Origin: Carnegiea gigantea | Lineage: Eukaryota > Streptophyta > Magnoliopsida > Caryophyllales > Cactaceae | Length of the DNA stretch: 64,000 nucleotides | Reading direction: 5' to 3' | Assembly: GCA_029747015.1 (NCBI GenBank) | Contig: JAKOGI010000003.1 | Span: 2,952,501-3,016,500, forward strand | Shown: positions 47,363 through 58,069 of the stretch, in pieces | How the letters are laid out: every line of letters begins with the position of its first letter | How positions within the stretch are numbered: position 1 is the first letter of the stretch | Position numbers and translations under genes: made by a program | Notes under the pieces: model-generated | What the model was told of the DNA's origin: nothing | Databases searched by the model: none | Seen by the model: the letters and a program-made list of their open reading frames with translations, nothing else

Positions 47363-49303
47363 TCAGGGAGCAGGAGAAAATTTTGCTGAAAGGGAAGAGA
47401 GAAGGGCGAGGAGATCTTCATGGCGCTTAGCATTTAGAGCTTTTTCCTCGTCCAGGATAGCCTTCACAGCAGTAAGCTCAGCACTGAGTCGAGAGTTTTC
47501 TTCCAAAGCAGCCTCAAGCTTGACTGAGGAACTGCCAGGAACAGGAGGACGGGTTGTTCTGGTCCCCTGTTCTGAGGCAGACCCCTCAATCAAAGCATAC
47601 CCACACCCCATAAGGGTATTACTCCCAATCTCATCGATGAACTGAGTACCCACCTTCTTCTGCAGAGTCACCCCAAAGTGCTCAAAGACACTAGTCAGGA
47701 AGAAACCGTATCCCAGGTCATGTTCCCTGTAGGTGTTTGCAATTCTTGCTATGTGGTGAATCATGATGGCAGGAAGGTTGATTTGCTCTTTCTTGTCCAT
47801 CAGATCCATCAAACACTGATCCATGGCATCAGCAAGATTGCGACCCTGACCCCGAGGAATGACATTCTTGATAATAAACCAAGATATTAATTGATGGAGC
47901 GATGTCATGTCCCCTTTTTTTACCGACTTGGGTGTTTGCAGGCTTGGTTGCTGGCTAAATTTCTGGGAGAGCTCCAGTAACCTGACTGTCCCTAGAATAG
48001 TCTTGTCTTCCCTCATATATATATCAAAGCCTGTGGAGGGAATCCCCAGAATTTCCCCTAATATCTTCGCATCAAAGCGAAGCTGTTGCCCATTAACAAT
48101 ACTTGTCACCACTCCTTCGGTGATAGTGCAGTTGGCATAGAACTCTGCCAACTCATGTACAGAACACCCTAGCTGAGTGTTTGTAAACAGCTCATACCAC
48201 CCCTGTGCACGCAGCTTGTGCAAAAACACCCCCAGACCCTGTTTCTCAAAATATTTTACCTTGATAATTTTGCCCCTGACGACCCTTCTCTGAAGCAATT
48301 TGGTCAGTTTGGCTGAAATGGCAGACGGGTTAGACTTCTTAGCTCTTTTAGGTTGGGGCTCAGTAGGAGGGTCTTGTGTGGAGGCGTGTTTGAGGGAGGC
48401 TTTTCTCTTGGGAGTTTTGAGTGGTGATGGTTTGGAGGGTAAAGTGGAGGTTGATTTTGGTGCAGGCAGAGGCTTATCCTCTGAGGACTCTGAGAACGCG
48501 AGAGTGCCTTGTTTGAAGGAGGTGTTCTCAGTGTCGCTATCTGATGAAGGCTCAGAGGAGGAATCAATTTCCTCAACAACAGAGAATGACTGTTTGGCAG
48601 GACGAGGCGTGGATTGGAAAGCAATTTGGGCTGATTTTCGAGTTGGCCTGTTTATGGGTTTGGACGAAGAGGGGATTTGTGGTTTTGGTTTGACAGGGGT
48701 TTCACTTTTTGAGGGTTCTTCAGTCTGGCCGCTTTTAGCCCTTGATGGTGGTCGTGTTCTTGGCATTCTAGTACGCCTAGCCACAATTTTGTACCTTTTG
48801 CGTTTCTCACCGGTTTGGGTTACCGGTGTGGCTTGTGCAGGCTTGACAGGAGACTTCTCCATTTGACCACTACTTCCCCCTTCTTCTTTTGACAAATCCT
48901 CCCCTAGGTCATCCCTAAAAACCTCAGACCCTGTTTCGGCCCCTGTTTCCTGCTCTGGAAACAGCCCGAACGAATTAATGTCATCTAGGCCATGGTCAGA
49001 TAGAAAGAGGTCATCTAAAGCCCCAATTTCCCTTTCAGATGCCCCAACAGGTTCTTGGGTTTGACATGCGCCCAGTTCACCAAACAAAATCAAATCCCAT
49101 CCAAATTTGTAGGGGATGTCTTCCAATTTTAGATCCACTGTTCTAAGGTCTATGCTCTTCAAAAACCCAAGAAGTTTATAGACAATGGGTCGAGGAGGTT
49201 CAGTAGTTTTACCTTCCATAATAGCCGTCAGAAATTGTGTAGGAGCAAACAGGGCTGTGGCTGTTTGCAAAGCTGTGCTTGGTGACCTATTGCCCTGGGT
49301 CAC
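47363..49303 (-). CDS. Third ORF in env-like position, putative plant transposon protein domain
   Basis: The frame is open for 646 codons. It lies between pol and the 3' LTR on the same strand, where Sireviruses carry their env-like ORF. The first ATG is at 49219 (MEGKTTEPPRPIVYKLLGFL); upstream the frame stays open through GTG at 49303 and an ACG at 49337-49339 that sits where a start would be expected, so the original start may be lost. Residues about 140-330 are basic, Ser/Pro/Lys-rich and probably disordered (GEKRKRYKIVARRTRMPRTR). Residues about 340-560 (VKYFEKQGLGVFLHKLRAQG, ILGEILGIPSTGFDIY, ISWFIIKNVIPRGQGRNLAD) resemble the domain annotated as putative plant transposon protein. The C-terminus looks like a coiled coil (EAALEENSRLSAELTAVKAI). 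I see no signal peptide or clear membrane segment, so an envelope role is not supported. Function unknown. Confidence 0.8.
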   Translation of the reverse strand: MTQGNRSPSTALQTATALFAPTQFLTAIMEGKTTEPPRPIVYKLLGFLKSIDLRTVDLKLEDIPYKFGWDLILFGELGACQTQEPVGASEREIGALDDLFLSDHGLDDINSFGLFPEQETGAETGSEVFRDDLGEDLSKEEGGSSGQMEKSPVKPAQATPVTQTGEKRKRYKIVARRTRMPRTRPPSRAKSGQTEEPSKSETPVKPKPQIPSSSKPINRPTRKSAQIAFQSTPRPAKQSFSVVEEIDSSSEPSSDSDTENTSFKQGTLAFSESSEDKPLPAPKSTSTLPSKPSPLKTPKRKASLKHASTQDPPTEPQPKRAKKSNPSAISAKLTKLLQRRVVRGKIIKVKYFEKQGLGVFLHKLRAQGWYELFTNTQLGCSVHELAEFYANCTITEGVVTSIVNGQQLRFDAKILGEILGIPSTGFDIYMREDKTILGTVRLLELSQKFSQQPSLQTPKSVKKGDMTSLHQLISWFIIKNVIPRGQGRNLADAMDQCLMDLMDKKEQINLPAIMIHHIARIANTYREHDLGYGFFLTSVFEHFGVTLQKKVGTQFIDEIGSNTLMGCGYALIEGSASEQGTRTTRPPVPGSSSVKLEAALEENSRLSAELTAVKAILDEEKALNAKRHEDLLALLSSLSAKFSPAP

Positions 49304-49339
49304 GGTCGAGGAGCTCTCAGTGCTGATGGGGGACGCCGT

Positions 49340-49783
49340 TTTTCCAGAGAGATGAGAGAGATTAGGGTTTCAGGATTTCAGAGCACGAAGGATTGTGGTA
49401 GAAGTGAGAGATTTGAAGCAAGTTTGAAGAGAGATTTTAAAGAAAGAGAAGCGTGCAAAATCTTTTAAAGATTTTGCCTGCTTTGCAACGGGCTTTAGCA
49501 TTAAATTAGGCCGCGCACGCCTCGGGAAGATGTTAGGCAATTCTCAATTTGTTGCACACATTTGACAAACAAGAGGCATACCTGTTTCTGGTGCTTGTTC
49601 TTGAGGTTACTTGCTCGGTAACATGGGACAATAAGGGCAATCTCATCAGACCTCAACAAGTGTCAGCAGGTTGCAAACCTCACATATGCTAAACATAGCA
49701 CAGAAGTTGATTGCAAACAAAAAAAATTTTAACATGTACCCGTAACTTTTAAATTTTGCAAATAGGGCGAGAGAACAGGTTGG
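49340..49783 (-). other. Spacer between pol and the third ORF
   Basis: About 440 bp with no gene. Sequence near 49370-49480 may be the leader for a separate or spliced transcript of the third ORF; I see no firm signal. Confidence 0.5.
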
Positions 49784-52700
49784 TCAGGTTGTTTTAATTA
49801 AACCTAGTTCGAGTCTATTTCTTTCAAATTGTTCTCTACTCAATGCTTTTGTGAATATATCAGCAATTTGATTTTCAGTGGCACAAAAATTCATTGAGAT
49901 CACTCTTTTTTCAACATTGTCTCTTAGAAAATGATGACGAATGTCAATATGTTTTGTTCTTTTGTGTTGACATGGATTTTTGGCAATGTTAATTGCACTT
50001 GTATTGTCACAATAAATAGGAATGCATCCTATGTCAACACAAAAGTCCTTGAGTTGTTGTCTTATCCATAATAACTGAGCACAATAAGATGCAGCTACCA
50101 CATACTCAGCTTCTGCTGTGGACAAGGCATCAGAGAGTTGTTTCTTGGTTGCCCAAGATACCAAGCAAGGTCTAAGAAAGTGAGCCATACCTGAAGTGCT
50201 TTTTCTATCAACCAAGAAACCTGCATAATCAGCATCAGCATACCCAACAAGATCAAAGTTGCAACCTCTAGGATACCATAAGGTTAGATCAGGTGTATGT
50301 TTTAAGTATCTTAAAATCCTTTTTACAGCCTTAAGATGAGTTTCTTTAGGGTTAGACTGAAAACGTGCACATAGACCTACACTGAAAACAATGTCAGGTC
50401 TACTAGCCGTTAGGTATAGGAGTGACCCTATCATGCCCCTATAGGATTTCTCCTCAACTGAGGGACTACCATCATCCATTACCAACCTGGTTGAGGGAGA
50501 GATGGGAGTATCAATGGGCTTGGCCGACTCCATCCTAAAACGCTTAAGTAACTCTTTGATATACTTTTGTTGATGAATCATGGTGCCGTTTGAAGTTTGC
50601 TTGATTTGCAAGCCTAGAAAGAAATTAAGCTCACCCATCATGCTCATTTCAAACTCACTCCTCATCATTTTTGAAAATTCATTGCACAAATCATGATGAG
50701 TTGCACCAAATATGATGTCATCGACATATACTTGGACAATCAACAAATGTTCCCCCTTAGATTTTAGAAACAAGGTATTGTCTACCTTGCCTCTTGTAAA
50801 ACCATTTTCTAATAAAAAGCTTGACAACCGCTCATATCAAGCTCTAGGGGCTTGTTTTAAACCATAAAGTGCTTTGTCAAGTTTGAAAACATGGTTAGGA
50901 AATTCATCACTTTCAAAACCGGGCGGTTGTTTGACATACACTTCTTCTTTGAGGTATCCATTTAGAAACGCACTTTTGACATCCATTTGATACAACTTGA
51001 TCTCCATGTAGGCTGCAAAAGCTATCAAGATTCGAATGGCTTCCATCCTTGCAACAGGTGCAAAGGTCTCTTCATAATCAATTCCCTCTTCTTGGTTGTA
51101 GCCTTGAACCACCAGCCGGGCCTTGTTCCTAGTGACTGTTCCGCACTCATCCAGCTTGTTACGGAACACCCACTTGGTTCCAATGATTGTTCTATCCTCT
51201 GGCCGTGGCACAAGGTGCCATACCTTGTTCTTTTCGAACTGATGGAGTTCTTCTTGCATGGCTGTGACCCAATCTAAATCTGCAAGGGCTTCATTAATAT
51301 TCTTAGGCTCAATTTTTGAGAGAAAAGCATAGAAAGCACAGAAATTTTTGAGTCTAGATCTAGTTTGAACTCCTGCATTAATAGCAGACAAAATTTGATC
51401 AAGAGGATGTGAACTTTGGTATTTCCATGATCGTGGTGAAAGTGGGTTCACAGACTCGCTCTCCATCCTAGCTGGAATACTCGGTGAAACAAGTTCAGAA
51501 CCTGTTCTCGAGCCTGTTTGGGAGCTTGTTCCTGAATTTATCCCTGAAGGATTCAGCTGGTGGTGTCCCGAATAGGGTTCCACCCTGTTTCCCCCTGTTT
51601 GGTTCACACCTTGCTTACCTTCCTGAAGAACAGCCTCAGACCTTGCTCCCTCCGATTGATCCTTACCTTGTTCACCTTGAAGCAGCACGTCTTTTCTAAC
51701 AAGACCTAGTTCGAAGTCTTCTTCCTGTGCATCATTCTCGCTTAGAGAGTTAGTTTCATCAAAAAGCACATGCACACTTTCCTCAACACACAAGGTTCTC
51801 TTATTAAACACTTTGTATGCCTTACTATGCGAGGAGTAACCAAGGAATATTGCTTCATCACTCCTTGGATCAAATTTTCCTAAGGCATCCTTTCCATTAT
51901 TATGCACAAAACATTTACAACCAAAAACTCTCAAATGCATAATATTAGGTTTTCTTCCCTTAAAAAGTTCATAAGGAGTTTTGTTAAGAATAGGTCTAAT
52001 CATACATCTATTTATAATGTAACATGATATATTCAAAGCTTCAGCCCAAAAGTTTCTAGGAAGACCACTAGCAACAAGCATTGTTCTAGTCATGTCCTCT
52101 AGAGTGCGATTTTTGCGTTCTACCACCCCGTTCTGTTGGGGTGTTCTTGGAGCTGAAAAATTATGATCAACACCATGCTCATTACAATAATCAATAAAGC
52201 TCGAATTTTCAAATTCTGTACCATGGTCAGACCTTAGGCATACCAAAGAGTGTCCTACCCTCTTTTCAGTCTTTTTAATGAAAGTAAGAAATTTTTTAAA
52301 AGTTTCATCTTTAGAAGCCAAAAACAGGGTCCAAGTGAAACGAGAGTAGTCATCCACTATCACAAGCACATACCTCTTACCACCTCTGCTCATGATCCTC
52401 ATTGGACCACATATATCCATGTGTATCAATTCAAGAGGTCGAGTAGTGCTTACATACTTTTTAGATTTAAATGAATTTTTGACTTGTTTGCCTTTGGCAC
52501 ATGCATCACATACCTTGTCATCATTGAATTTGATGGAAGGTAATCCTACCACTAAGTCTTTGGTTATAAGTTTGTTCAAAAGTGAGTGGCTTGCATGACC
52601 TAGCCTTTTGTGCCAAAGCATAACATCATCATTTAGGGCACTCAAACAAGTCAAATTATTTTGGGGAAGAGTGGAGATACACACTTTATAAACATTCTTG

Positions 52701-53162
52701 TGTCGCTTCCCCCTCAACACAACATCTCCTGTGTTCATATTCACAACCAAGCAACGTGTTGGTGAGAATACTACTAGGTTGTCTTTGTCACACAGTTGGG
52801 ACACACTTAGCAAGTTGTGTTTTAATCCATCCACAAAATAAACATTGTCAATTGAATGGAAGAGTGACTCACCTATCTTACCTACGCCGACAATTGTCCC
52901 GGATTTGCCGTTTCCAATTGCCACACTCCCACCTTCTGAACCTGTAAGTGAGAGAAAATTGGATCTTTCACCAGTCATATGCCTCGAACACCCACTGTCA
53001 ACATACCACAGCTGCTTGTTCCCTAGACTGTTTCCTGCACTGTTTGCTGGGTTGTTTGCTGGGTTGTTCTCTCTCACTTCAGCCTGCAAAACAAATCAAG
53101 GGTTAGTTTTGGGAACCCAGATCCACTTGGGTCCCATTCCTTTAGACGTACAAATCTCATCT
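49784..53162 (-). pseudogene. Sirevirus-like pol: protease, integrase, reverse transcriptase, RNase H
   Basis: One long frame interrupted by two stops: TGA at 53096-53098 and TGA at 50837-50839, the latter in the reverse transcriptase where the family has Trp (QAPRA, stop, YERLS). Order: protease [14 protein letters not shown]; pre-integrase [15 protein letters not shown] and CDACAKGKQ; integrase triad [36 protein letters not shown]; reverse transcriptase start [20 protein letters not shown] and [11 protein letters not shown]; catalytic YVDDIIFGA; RNase H STAEAEYVVAA, CDNTSAINIAKNP and TKHIDIRHHFLRD, ending LELGLIKTT. Apart from these stops all catalytic residues I can check are kept. Near 53162 a one-base loss separates it from gag, with which it was probably one frame. 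Confidence 0.95.
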
Positions 53163-54855
53163 TTCTAACCCATATTTGTTTTACATGAACTGTGTTCCTT
53201 TCAATGGCATACTTTCTTATAGGACAAGCATATCGATAATGCCCCGTTTTACCACAATGAAAGCAAACAATATTTTCAGGTAATCCCACATATTTTTTAT
53301 TCACTGGGTAGGTCATCTTAGGCACAAAACCTAGTCCTCTTCTATTTCGACTATGATGAGTGTTTAACCATTCAAACGCCCTTGAGGACCTGTTCCAGAG
53401 CTTGTTTGTGGCAAGGTCTGATTCCAAGTGTTTTATTTTCTCAAGCAAGTTTTTATTTTCTTCCAGAAAAGACTCGACCTTACCTTGTAAGTCAAGGGAT
53501 TCTTTTTCTAGCTCAGTCAGTTTAGTGGAACAAGTCTCTTCTTTCATAAGTAGAGTTTCTTTAAGCACATTGATGTTTTCATGCAAGCCAAGAGTCTCTT
53601 TGTCAACTTCAAGTTTTTCCAATTTAAAGGTTTCATTTTCAAGTTCTAGATCTCGAACATCCCTTTTTAATTCAGCACATATATCCATTATAGTGTACAC
53701 TAATTCCTCAAGAGTTGATTTATTTAGACCCCGTACCTTATTCTTGAGTTGAGTCAGACTGTCTGTTGATCCATCATCTGAATCGGTGTCACTTCTTGCC
53801 ATGAGTGCTACATCAGCTTCCCCATCTTCAGACCCTTCCTCATCCTCTCTTGAATCTCCCCAGGCCGCGAGCATAGCTTTTGAGAACCTTTTCGCTGAGT
53901 TGCTTACACCCTGTTTCCTCCCCTATTTTCTAGGGTGTTCGGGTTCTTGTTCTTCCTTGTGCAGTAGGCAGTTTCTCACAATGTGGTCCAGTTTGCCACA
54001 CTTGAAACACCCAGAGAACTGTTTCCGAGAGGTGTTTCTGCCCTTGCCAAAGTCCTTCCTTTTGCTGTTTTCTTTAACTTTCTTGAAGAACTTCTTAAAT
54101 TTTTGAGTTATCATGGCAATCTCCTCCTCATTAGAATCAGAATCATCTTCTAAGGCCTTCAGAGTAAGACCTCGATCTCTCTTTGTCTCATCTTTTTGCT
54201 GAGAATTTTTTCTAAGTTCATACGTTTGGAGATTTCCAATCAGCTCATCTAGTGTGATCTTGTTCATGTCCTTAGCTTCTTGGATAGCCGTGACTTTCGC
54301 TTCCCAAGAATGAGGTAAAATTCTTAGGATTTTCCTCACCAATTCTTCGGTGGTGAAGGATTTTCCCAGGGATTTCAACTCATTCGTTATGTGAGTGAAG
54401 CGAGTGTATATGTCCATCACACTTTCACGATCACCCATCTCAAACAGCTCATATTTTCTCATAAGCAATTCAATCCGGGATTGCATTACCTGATTGGTTC
54501 CTTCGTGAGCTATTTGCAAAGCATCCCAGATCTCCTTGGCCGACTCACATTCAGATATGCGAGTATATTCATTAGGACCAAGGCCAAAATACAAGAGTTT
54601 TTTGGCCTTTGCATTCTTTTCCATCATCTTGAAATCTTCGGAATTGAACTCTTCAGGCTTTTTGTGAACTTTGCTTCCATCTTCGATCACTTTTGTGGGA
54701 ATGAGTGGTCCACTCTTGATAAGCATCCATAACTCGTAGTCCTCAGCTTGAATGTAGTTTTTCATTCGGTTCTTCCACCAACTATATTGTTGACCATTAA
54801 AGTATGGTGGTCGAGTTTTGGATTGACCTTCAAGCATGCCTTGTGGGGTACTCAT
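53074..54855 (-). pseudogene. Sirevirus-like gag with two zinc knuckles, one internal stop
   Basis: Gag packages element RNA. It starts at ATG 54855 (MSTPQGMLEGQSKTRPPYFN); a TAG at 53923-53925 interrupts it, and the same frame continues to 53074. N-terminal part: UBN2-type gag (YSWWKNRMKNYIQAEDYELW, SRIELLMRKYELFEMGDRES) and a first CCHC knuckle CFKCGKLDHIVRNC. After the stop: an acidic Asp/Ser-rich patch, a long predicted coiled coil of Leu/Glu/Lys heptads, and a second CCHC knuckle CFHCGKTGHYRYAC. The last 25-30 codons are out of frame relative to the family after a one-base loss near 53162. Two knuckles separated by a coiled coil fit Sirevirus Gag. Confidence 0.93.
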
Positions 54856-54898
54856 CTTCAAGGATCTCTCAAGGTGTTAGCCTTTCAAAGGAGAACCT

Positions 54899-54910
54899 GC
54901 TCTGATACCA
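54899..54910 (-). other. Primer-binding site, tRNA-iMet type
   Basis: TGGTATCAGAGC on the minus strand, two bases from the 5' LTR; 12-base match to initiator methionine tRNA. Confidence 0.93.
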
Positions 54911-54912
54911 CT

Positions 54913-56289
54913 TGTTGATTTAGAGAGTACACAACCACAAGAGGGGGGTGAATTATGATGTCCGATTTTCGCAAGTAGCTGGCAAACAGTCTTACACCCT
55001 GTTCGCACAGGTTGTTCCTGAGATAAGCAGAAGCGAAAATCCAACAAAATTGAATGTGGAAATAATGGACACAGGATTTTTACGTGGAAAACACCTCTAG
55101 CCCAACTGAGGTGAAAAACCACGACCTACCTCCTGTAGGATTTACACACTTCACTAAACGGGCTAAACATGTTACAATAGTAACACACCTTGTTACAAAT
55201 TGTAACACATGTAACCTGTCTTCCCTAAGACAAGTTACCCCACGTCCAAAATCCCCTTGATTTGGACACACACTCTACTCACTTTTGTGAAAGAAAAGTA
55301 TAAAGAAAAACACCCTATTACAATGCTTCTCAACTAAGCTAATATAGGGTACAATGAAGTCCTAGTATGCCAACTTTGAAAGCTCAAATAACTCACTCAC
55401 TAGACACGGTTTTCTTTTGAAACTTTTAAGCTCATGAACACTGAATTTTTGCCTTTGAAAACCGATGCTTCTAACGTTCTAACAAGCGACTTTATATAGT
55501 GCTTGGAAAAAACAATTCCTCAAATTTTTAGAAACTAAAATCCCTAAAGAATATAGAATTCTTTAGCCACAAGGGATGAGAAAACATGAGATGGAAACAC
55601 TTCTTAAACCGTGTGCATAAGGCGGTGATTCACAGCAACTAGCCCATGTTTTTCTCAACAACCTTATCTACTTGCCAAAAATTGGTTATTCTTTTTATTC
55701 AAAAAGATTTTGCAAATCCCCTTAGATTTTAATAACCGTTTTTAGGGTAAGGAGTAAGATGCTCCATAGAAAAATCTTTCTTGCAAATCTTGGAGAAGCT
55801 GCTTAAAATCCAAAAGATAAAAACGTGAAAAATTGTTTTTCGCAACTTATTCTGGAAACACCCTGAGCGTCCTGTTTCCAGAATTGTTTCGAAGGGTGAT
55901 CCGAAATATTTTCCAAAAAAGCAAAATCGTTTCAAGTAAGTGGTAAGTTAAGACTTTCTGATTGGCATATTAACAAGAGTCTAAAAATATGAAACCAAAT
56001 TTAATCAAGACATCTTGTTGTAGCCACTAGTCATCTTGTAGAAAGACGAATTTGCTGCAAATACTTCACAGAATCTGTTTCTCACGGCTGCACTTATATC
56101 CTGTGCTTCAAACACTTCACAGTACCTGTTCCTCATGGATGTTCTTACATCGCTGACTTGAGTACCTGTTCTCGATAAACCATTAGTCAAGCAGTTTTAA
56201 TACATTGAGAACAGCAGTAAGGTCCTGTTCTGTTTGGAGCAACAACAACACTTGGATTTGTTATCATCAAAACCTTATACATTCTGACA
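54913..56289 (-). repeat. 5' LTR of Sirevirus-like element
   Basis: 1,377 bp, TGTTGATTTAGAG...ACATTCTGACA. Differs from the other LTR mainly by transitions, more densely in the first 200 bp than later. Confidence 0.95.
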
Positions 56290-56294
56290 AGTCC

Positions 56295-56442
56295 TTTCAA
56301 TAATATTTGGGCCTAAAGTCTGGATGAGCTAGGACACACACACACACACGAGCTTGCATCGCCCGAACCAGGCTTAAGTGTAGGGCGTATGGTGTGGCGT
56401 AGTGTGGCGTAGTGAATATGAAGTGAAGGGGAGGGTGGTATT
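56295..56442 (+). other. Copia 3' LTR, right part, and short AC repeat
   Basis: Continues the LTR broken at 45501 (TTTCAATAATATTTGGGCC). It passes an (AC)8-like run at 56334-56349; the exact LTR end is not clear before the RTE scrap. Confidence 0.45.
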
Positions 56443-56761
56443 GAAGATGAAGTGACCATCGGAGGTGTAGCTATACCAAGGGACGAAAAGTTCAAATATT
56501 TGGGCTCGATCATCCAAAATAGTGGAGATATTGATGAAGACGTTAACCAAAGAATAAAGGTGGGGTAGCAAAAATGGAGGAATGCATCAGGGGTGTTGTG
56601 CGATAAGAGGATTTCACTTAGGTTGAAGGGGAGGGTCTATCATATGGTTGTTAGACCAGCATTATTGTATGCTGCGGAGTGTTGGCACATCAAGAAGTTC
56701 CAGGTCTAGAGGATGGGGGTCGCAAAGATGTGCATGATTCTTGGATGCGTGGATACATGAG
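56443..56761 (+). pseudogene. RTE-type LINE reverse transcriptase C-terminal scrap
   Basis: The frame reads AIPRDEKFKYLGSIIQNSGD, DEDVNQRIKVG, stop, [38 protein letters not shown], stop, [31 protein letters not shown] and the MGVAKM phrase are typical of the region after the reverse transcriptase core in RTE-clade elements. It is about 105 codons, with three stops and nothing of the element on either side. Confidence 0.82.
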
Positions 56762-57448
56762 AGCTGTAATAACTCGACCCTAACCTATATCTATTTATTT
56801 AAATCATATTTATCTATTTAATTAATCATGTTTATTCATTTAATTAATTATATTTATCGATTTAATCACTCATGGTTATTTGTTTAACCAAATCATGTTT
56901 ATTAATTCGATTACACTCAATATATATATTTATCGAATTACCTTATGTTATTTAAATTTTTTGCTTTTATTTATCGAATTAAATCATCCCGGTTGGGGGA
57001 TATGTCATTTGGGTCCCATTTTGTAATTCAATTTTCATTGATTGTTAATTAAAGTTTTGTTGATTAATTAAATATTGGGTGAATCGATAGTAGGTCTCGA
57101 TAATTATGGTTTAAGAAATTATAATTATTATCATCATTATTATTATTATTATTGTTGTTGTTGTTGTTATTATTATTATTATTTTTTATAACCTTGGCCA
57201 AATTTGATTTTAAGCTATGAAAATTCAATCACATACGGTTTACTTCCCTTCCCGGGTCTAAACCGTATACGCCCAGTTTAGGCCCAACAAGTTACCACTT
57301 GTTTTACTTAGCTAATTACCATCTTTATGCCTAATTAGTAATTAGCAAAAGTTACTTTTGGGAGATAAGTTTTTACCAAAGTATTAAGATCATTTCCAAG
57401 TCAAACAATTGAAGTAGCTCATAAAACGCCATACACCTTTCTCTCTCC
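56762..57448. other. AT-rich LTR-like DNA with ATT/GTT microsatellite
   Basis: Begins TGTAATAACTCGACCC, reminiscent of gypsy LTR starts of the TGTAACACCC type, and is followed by TTAATTAATCATGTTTATT-type short repeats (56790-56930) and an (ATT)n(GTT)n(ATT)n tract at 57120-57185. I could not find the other LTR end, so it is only a suggestion. No gene seen. Confidence 0.4.
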
Positions 57449-57740
57449 CACTACTAGAAAATTTCTAAATAACGACGGAATACAGCAACGGAATTATTTA
57501 ACGATGGACTCAGCGACGGACATAGCGATGGAAAAATAATATCACAAAAAAAGTCAGAATATGCAACAAACATGGTGACGGACACACAAATATTCCATTG
57601 CCATATTTCGGCCTTGGCAACAGAATTTCCGTTGCCCATATAAAAAAATTAATTTTTTACACAGGCGACAAAAATTCCATCGCCCAGCCACGAAAAATTT
57701 TAGAAATTCAAATTTTTTTTGGGTTGGCGACGGGATTTCC
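57449..57740 (+). repeat. CACTA terminus and subterminal repeats
   Basis: After the CACTACTAGAAA end the phrases CGACGGAAT, CAACGGAAT, CGATGGA, CGACGGAC, CGATGGAAA recur, mostly as GCRACGGA or its complement (for example TTCCGTTGCC). Such words are the usual transposase-binding sites near CACTA ends. Confidence 0.88.
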
Positions 57741-57799
57741 ATCGCCAACCCATTTAAATGAAACCAGAACTCTGGTTTCACTTAGTCGACGCGAACGAG

Positions 57800-57802
57800 A
57801 GC

Positions 57803-57848
<46 letters not shown>

Positions 57849-58030
57849 ATGGGAACTCCCTCGATGCAAATGACCACCGCAGCGCCACCCAGCCGCCGCC
57901 GGCTCCGTCCACCGCCGTTGCCGGCCTCTCCCCACCGCCGGTAGACGCAGGCCGCCATCTCCCGCCCCTCTTATCGGTTTTTCAACAAATTTGAGGTAAG
58001 TTTCTTCAACTAAATTAGTTGTAATTTCTA
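57800..58030 (+). other. GA microsatellite and GC-rich leader of the CACTA element
   Basis: About 20 GA units (57804-57844) are followed by GC-rich sequence (57845-57970) with CCGCCG and CCACCG words, then a GAGGTAAG that could be a 5' splice donor at about 57991. This looks like the promoter-proximal 5' UTR of the transposase transcript. No protein recognised in it. Confidence 0.6.
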
Positions 58031-58069
58031 CAAATTTTTGTATTAAATTGTTAGAATTTCATAGTTAGT

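Larger units (their letters stand above)
45502..56289 (-). mobile_element. Sirevirus-like Ty1-copia element, 10.8 kb, with a third ORF
   Basis: LTRs of 1,376 and 1,377 bp (45502-46877, 54913-56289), a perfect target duplication AGTCC (45497-45501, 56290-56294), a tRNA-iMet primer site and a polypurine tract define a complete element on the minus strand. Order: gag with two zinc knuckles, protease, integrase, reverse transcriptase, RNase H, then a separate ORF between pol and the 3' LTR. The extra ORF, the large size and Gag with two CCHC motifs fit the Sirevirus (SIRE/Maximus) lineage. Only a few lesions were seen in gag-pol (two in-frame stops in pol, one stop in gag, one 1-nt loss at the junction). 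LTRs are roughly 95% identical by eye. Confidence 0.95.

Noticed and set aside
48300..48866. 188-codon open frame on the plus strand
   Set aside because: It is the antisense of the low-complexity Ser/Pro/Lys region of the third ORF and has no independent support.
47363..49303. Calling the third ORF an envelope protein
   Set aside because: Position fits, but no signal peptide, membrane span or fusion-like segment is visible; only env-like position is claimed.
53074..53110. TTTTGCAG at the gag-pol junction as a splice acceptor
   Set aside because: Adjacent sequence in the pol frame reads the normal gag-pol linker (GPKWIWVPK), so a small frame loss explains the junction better.
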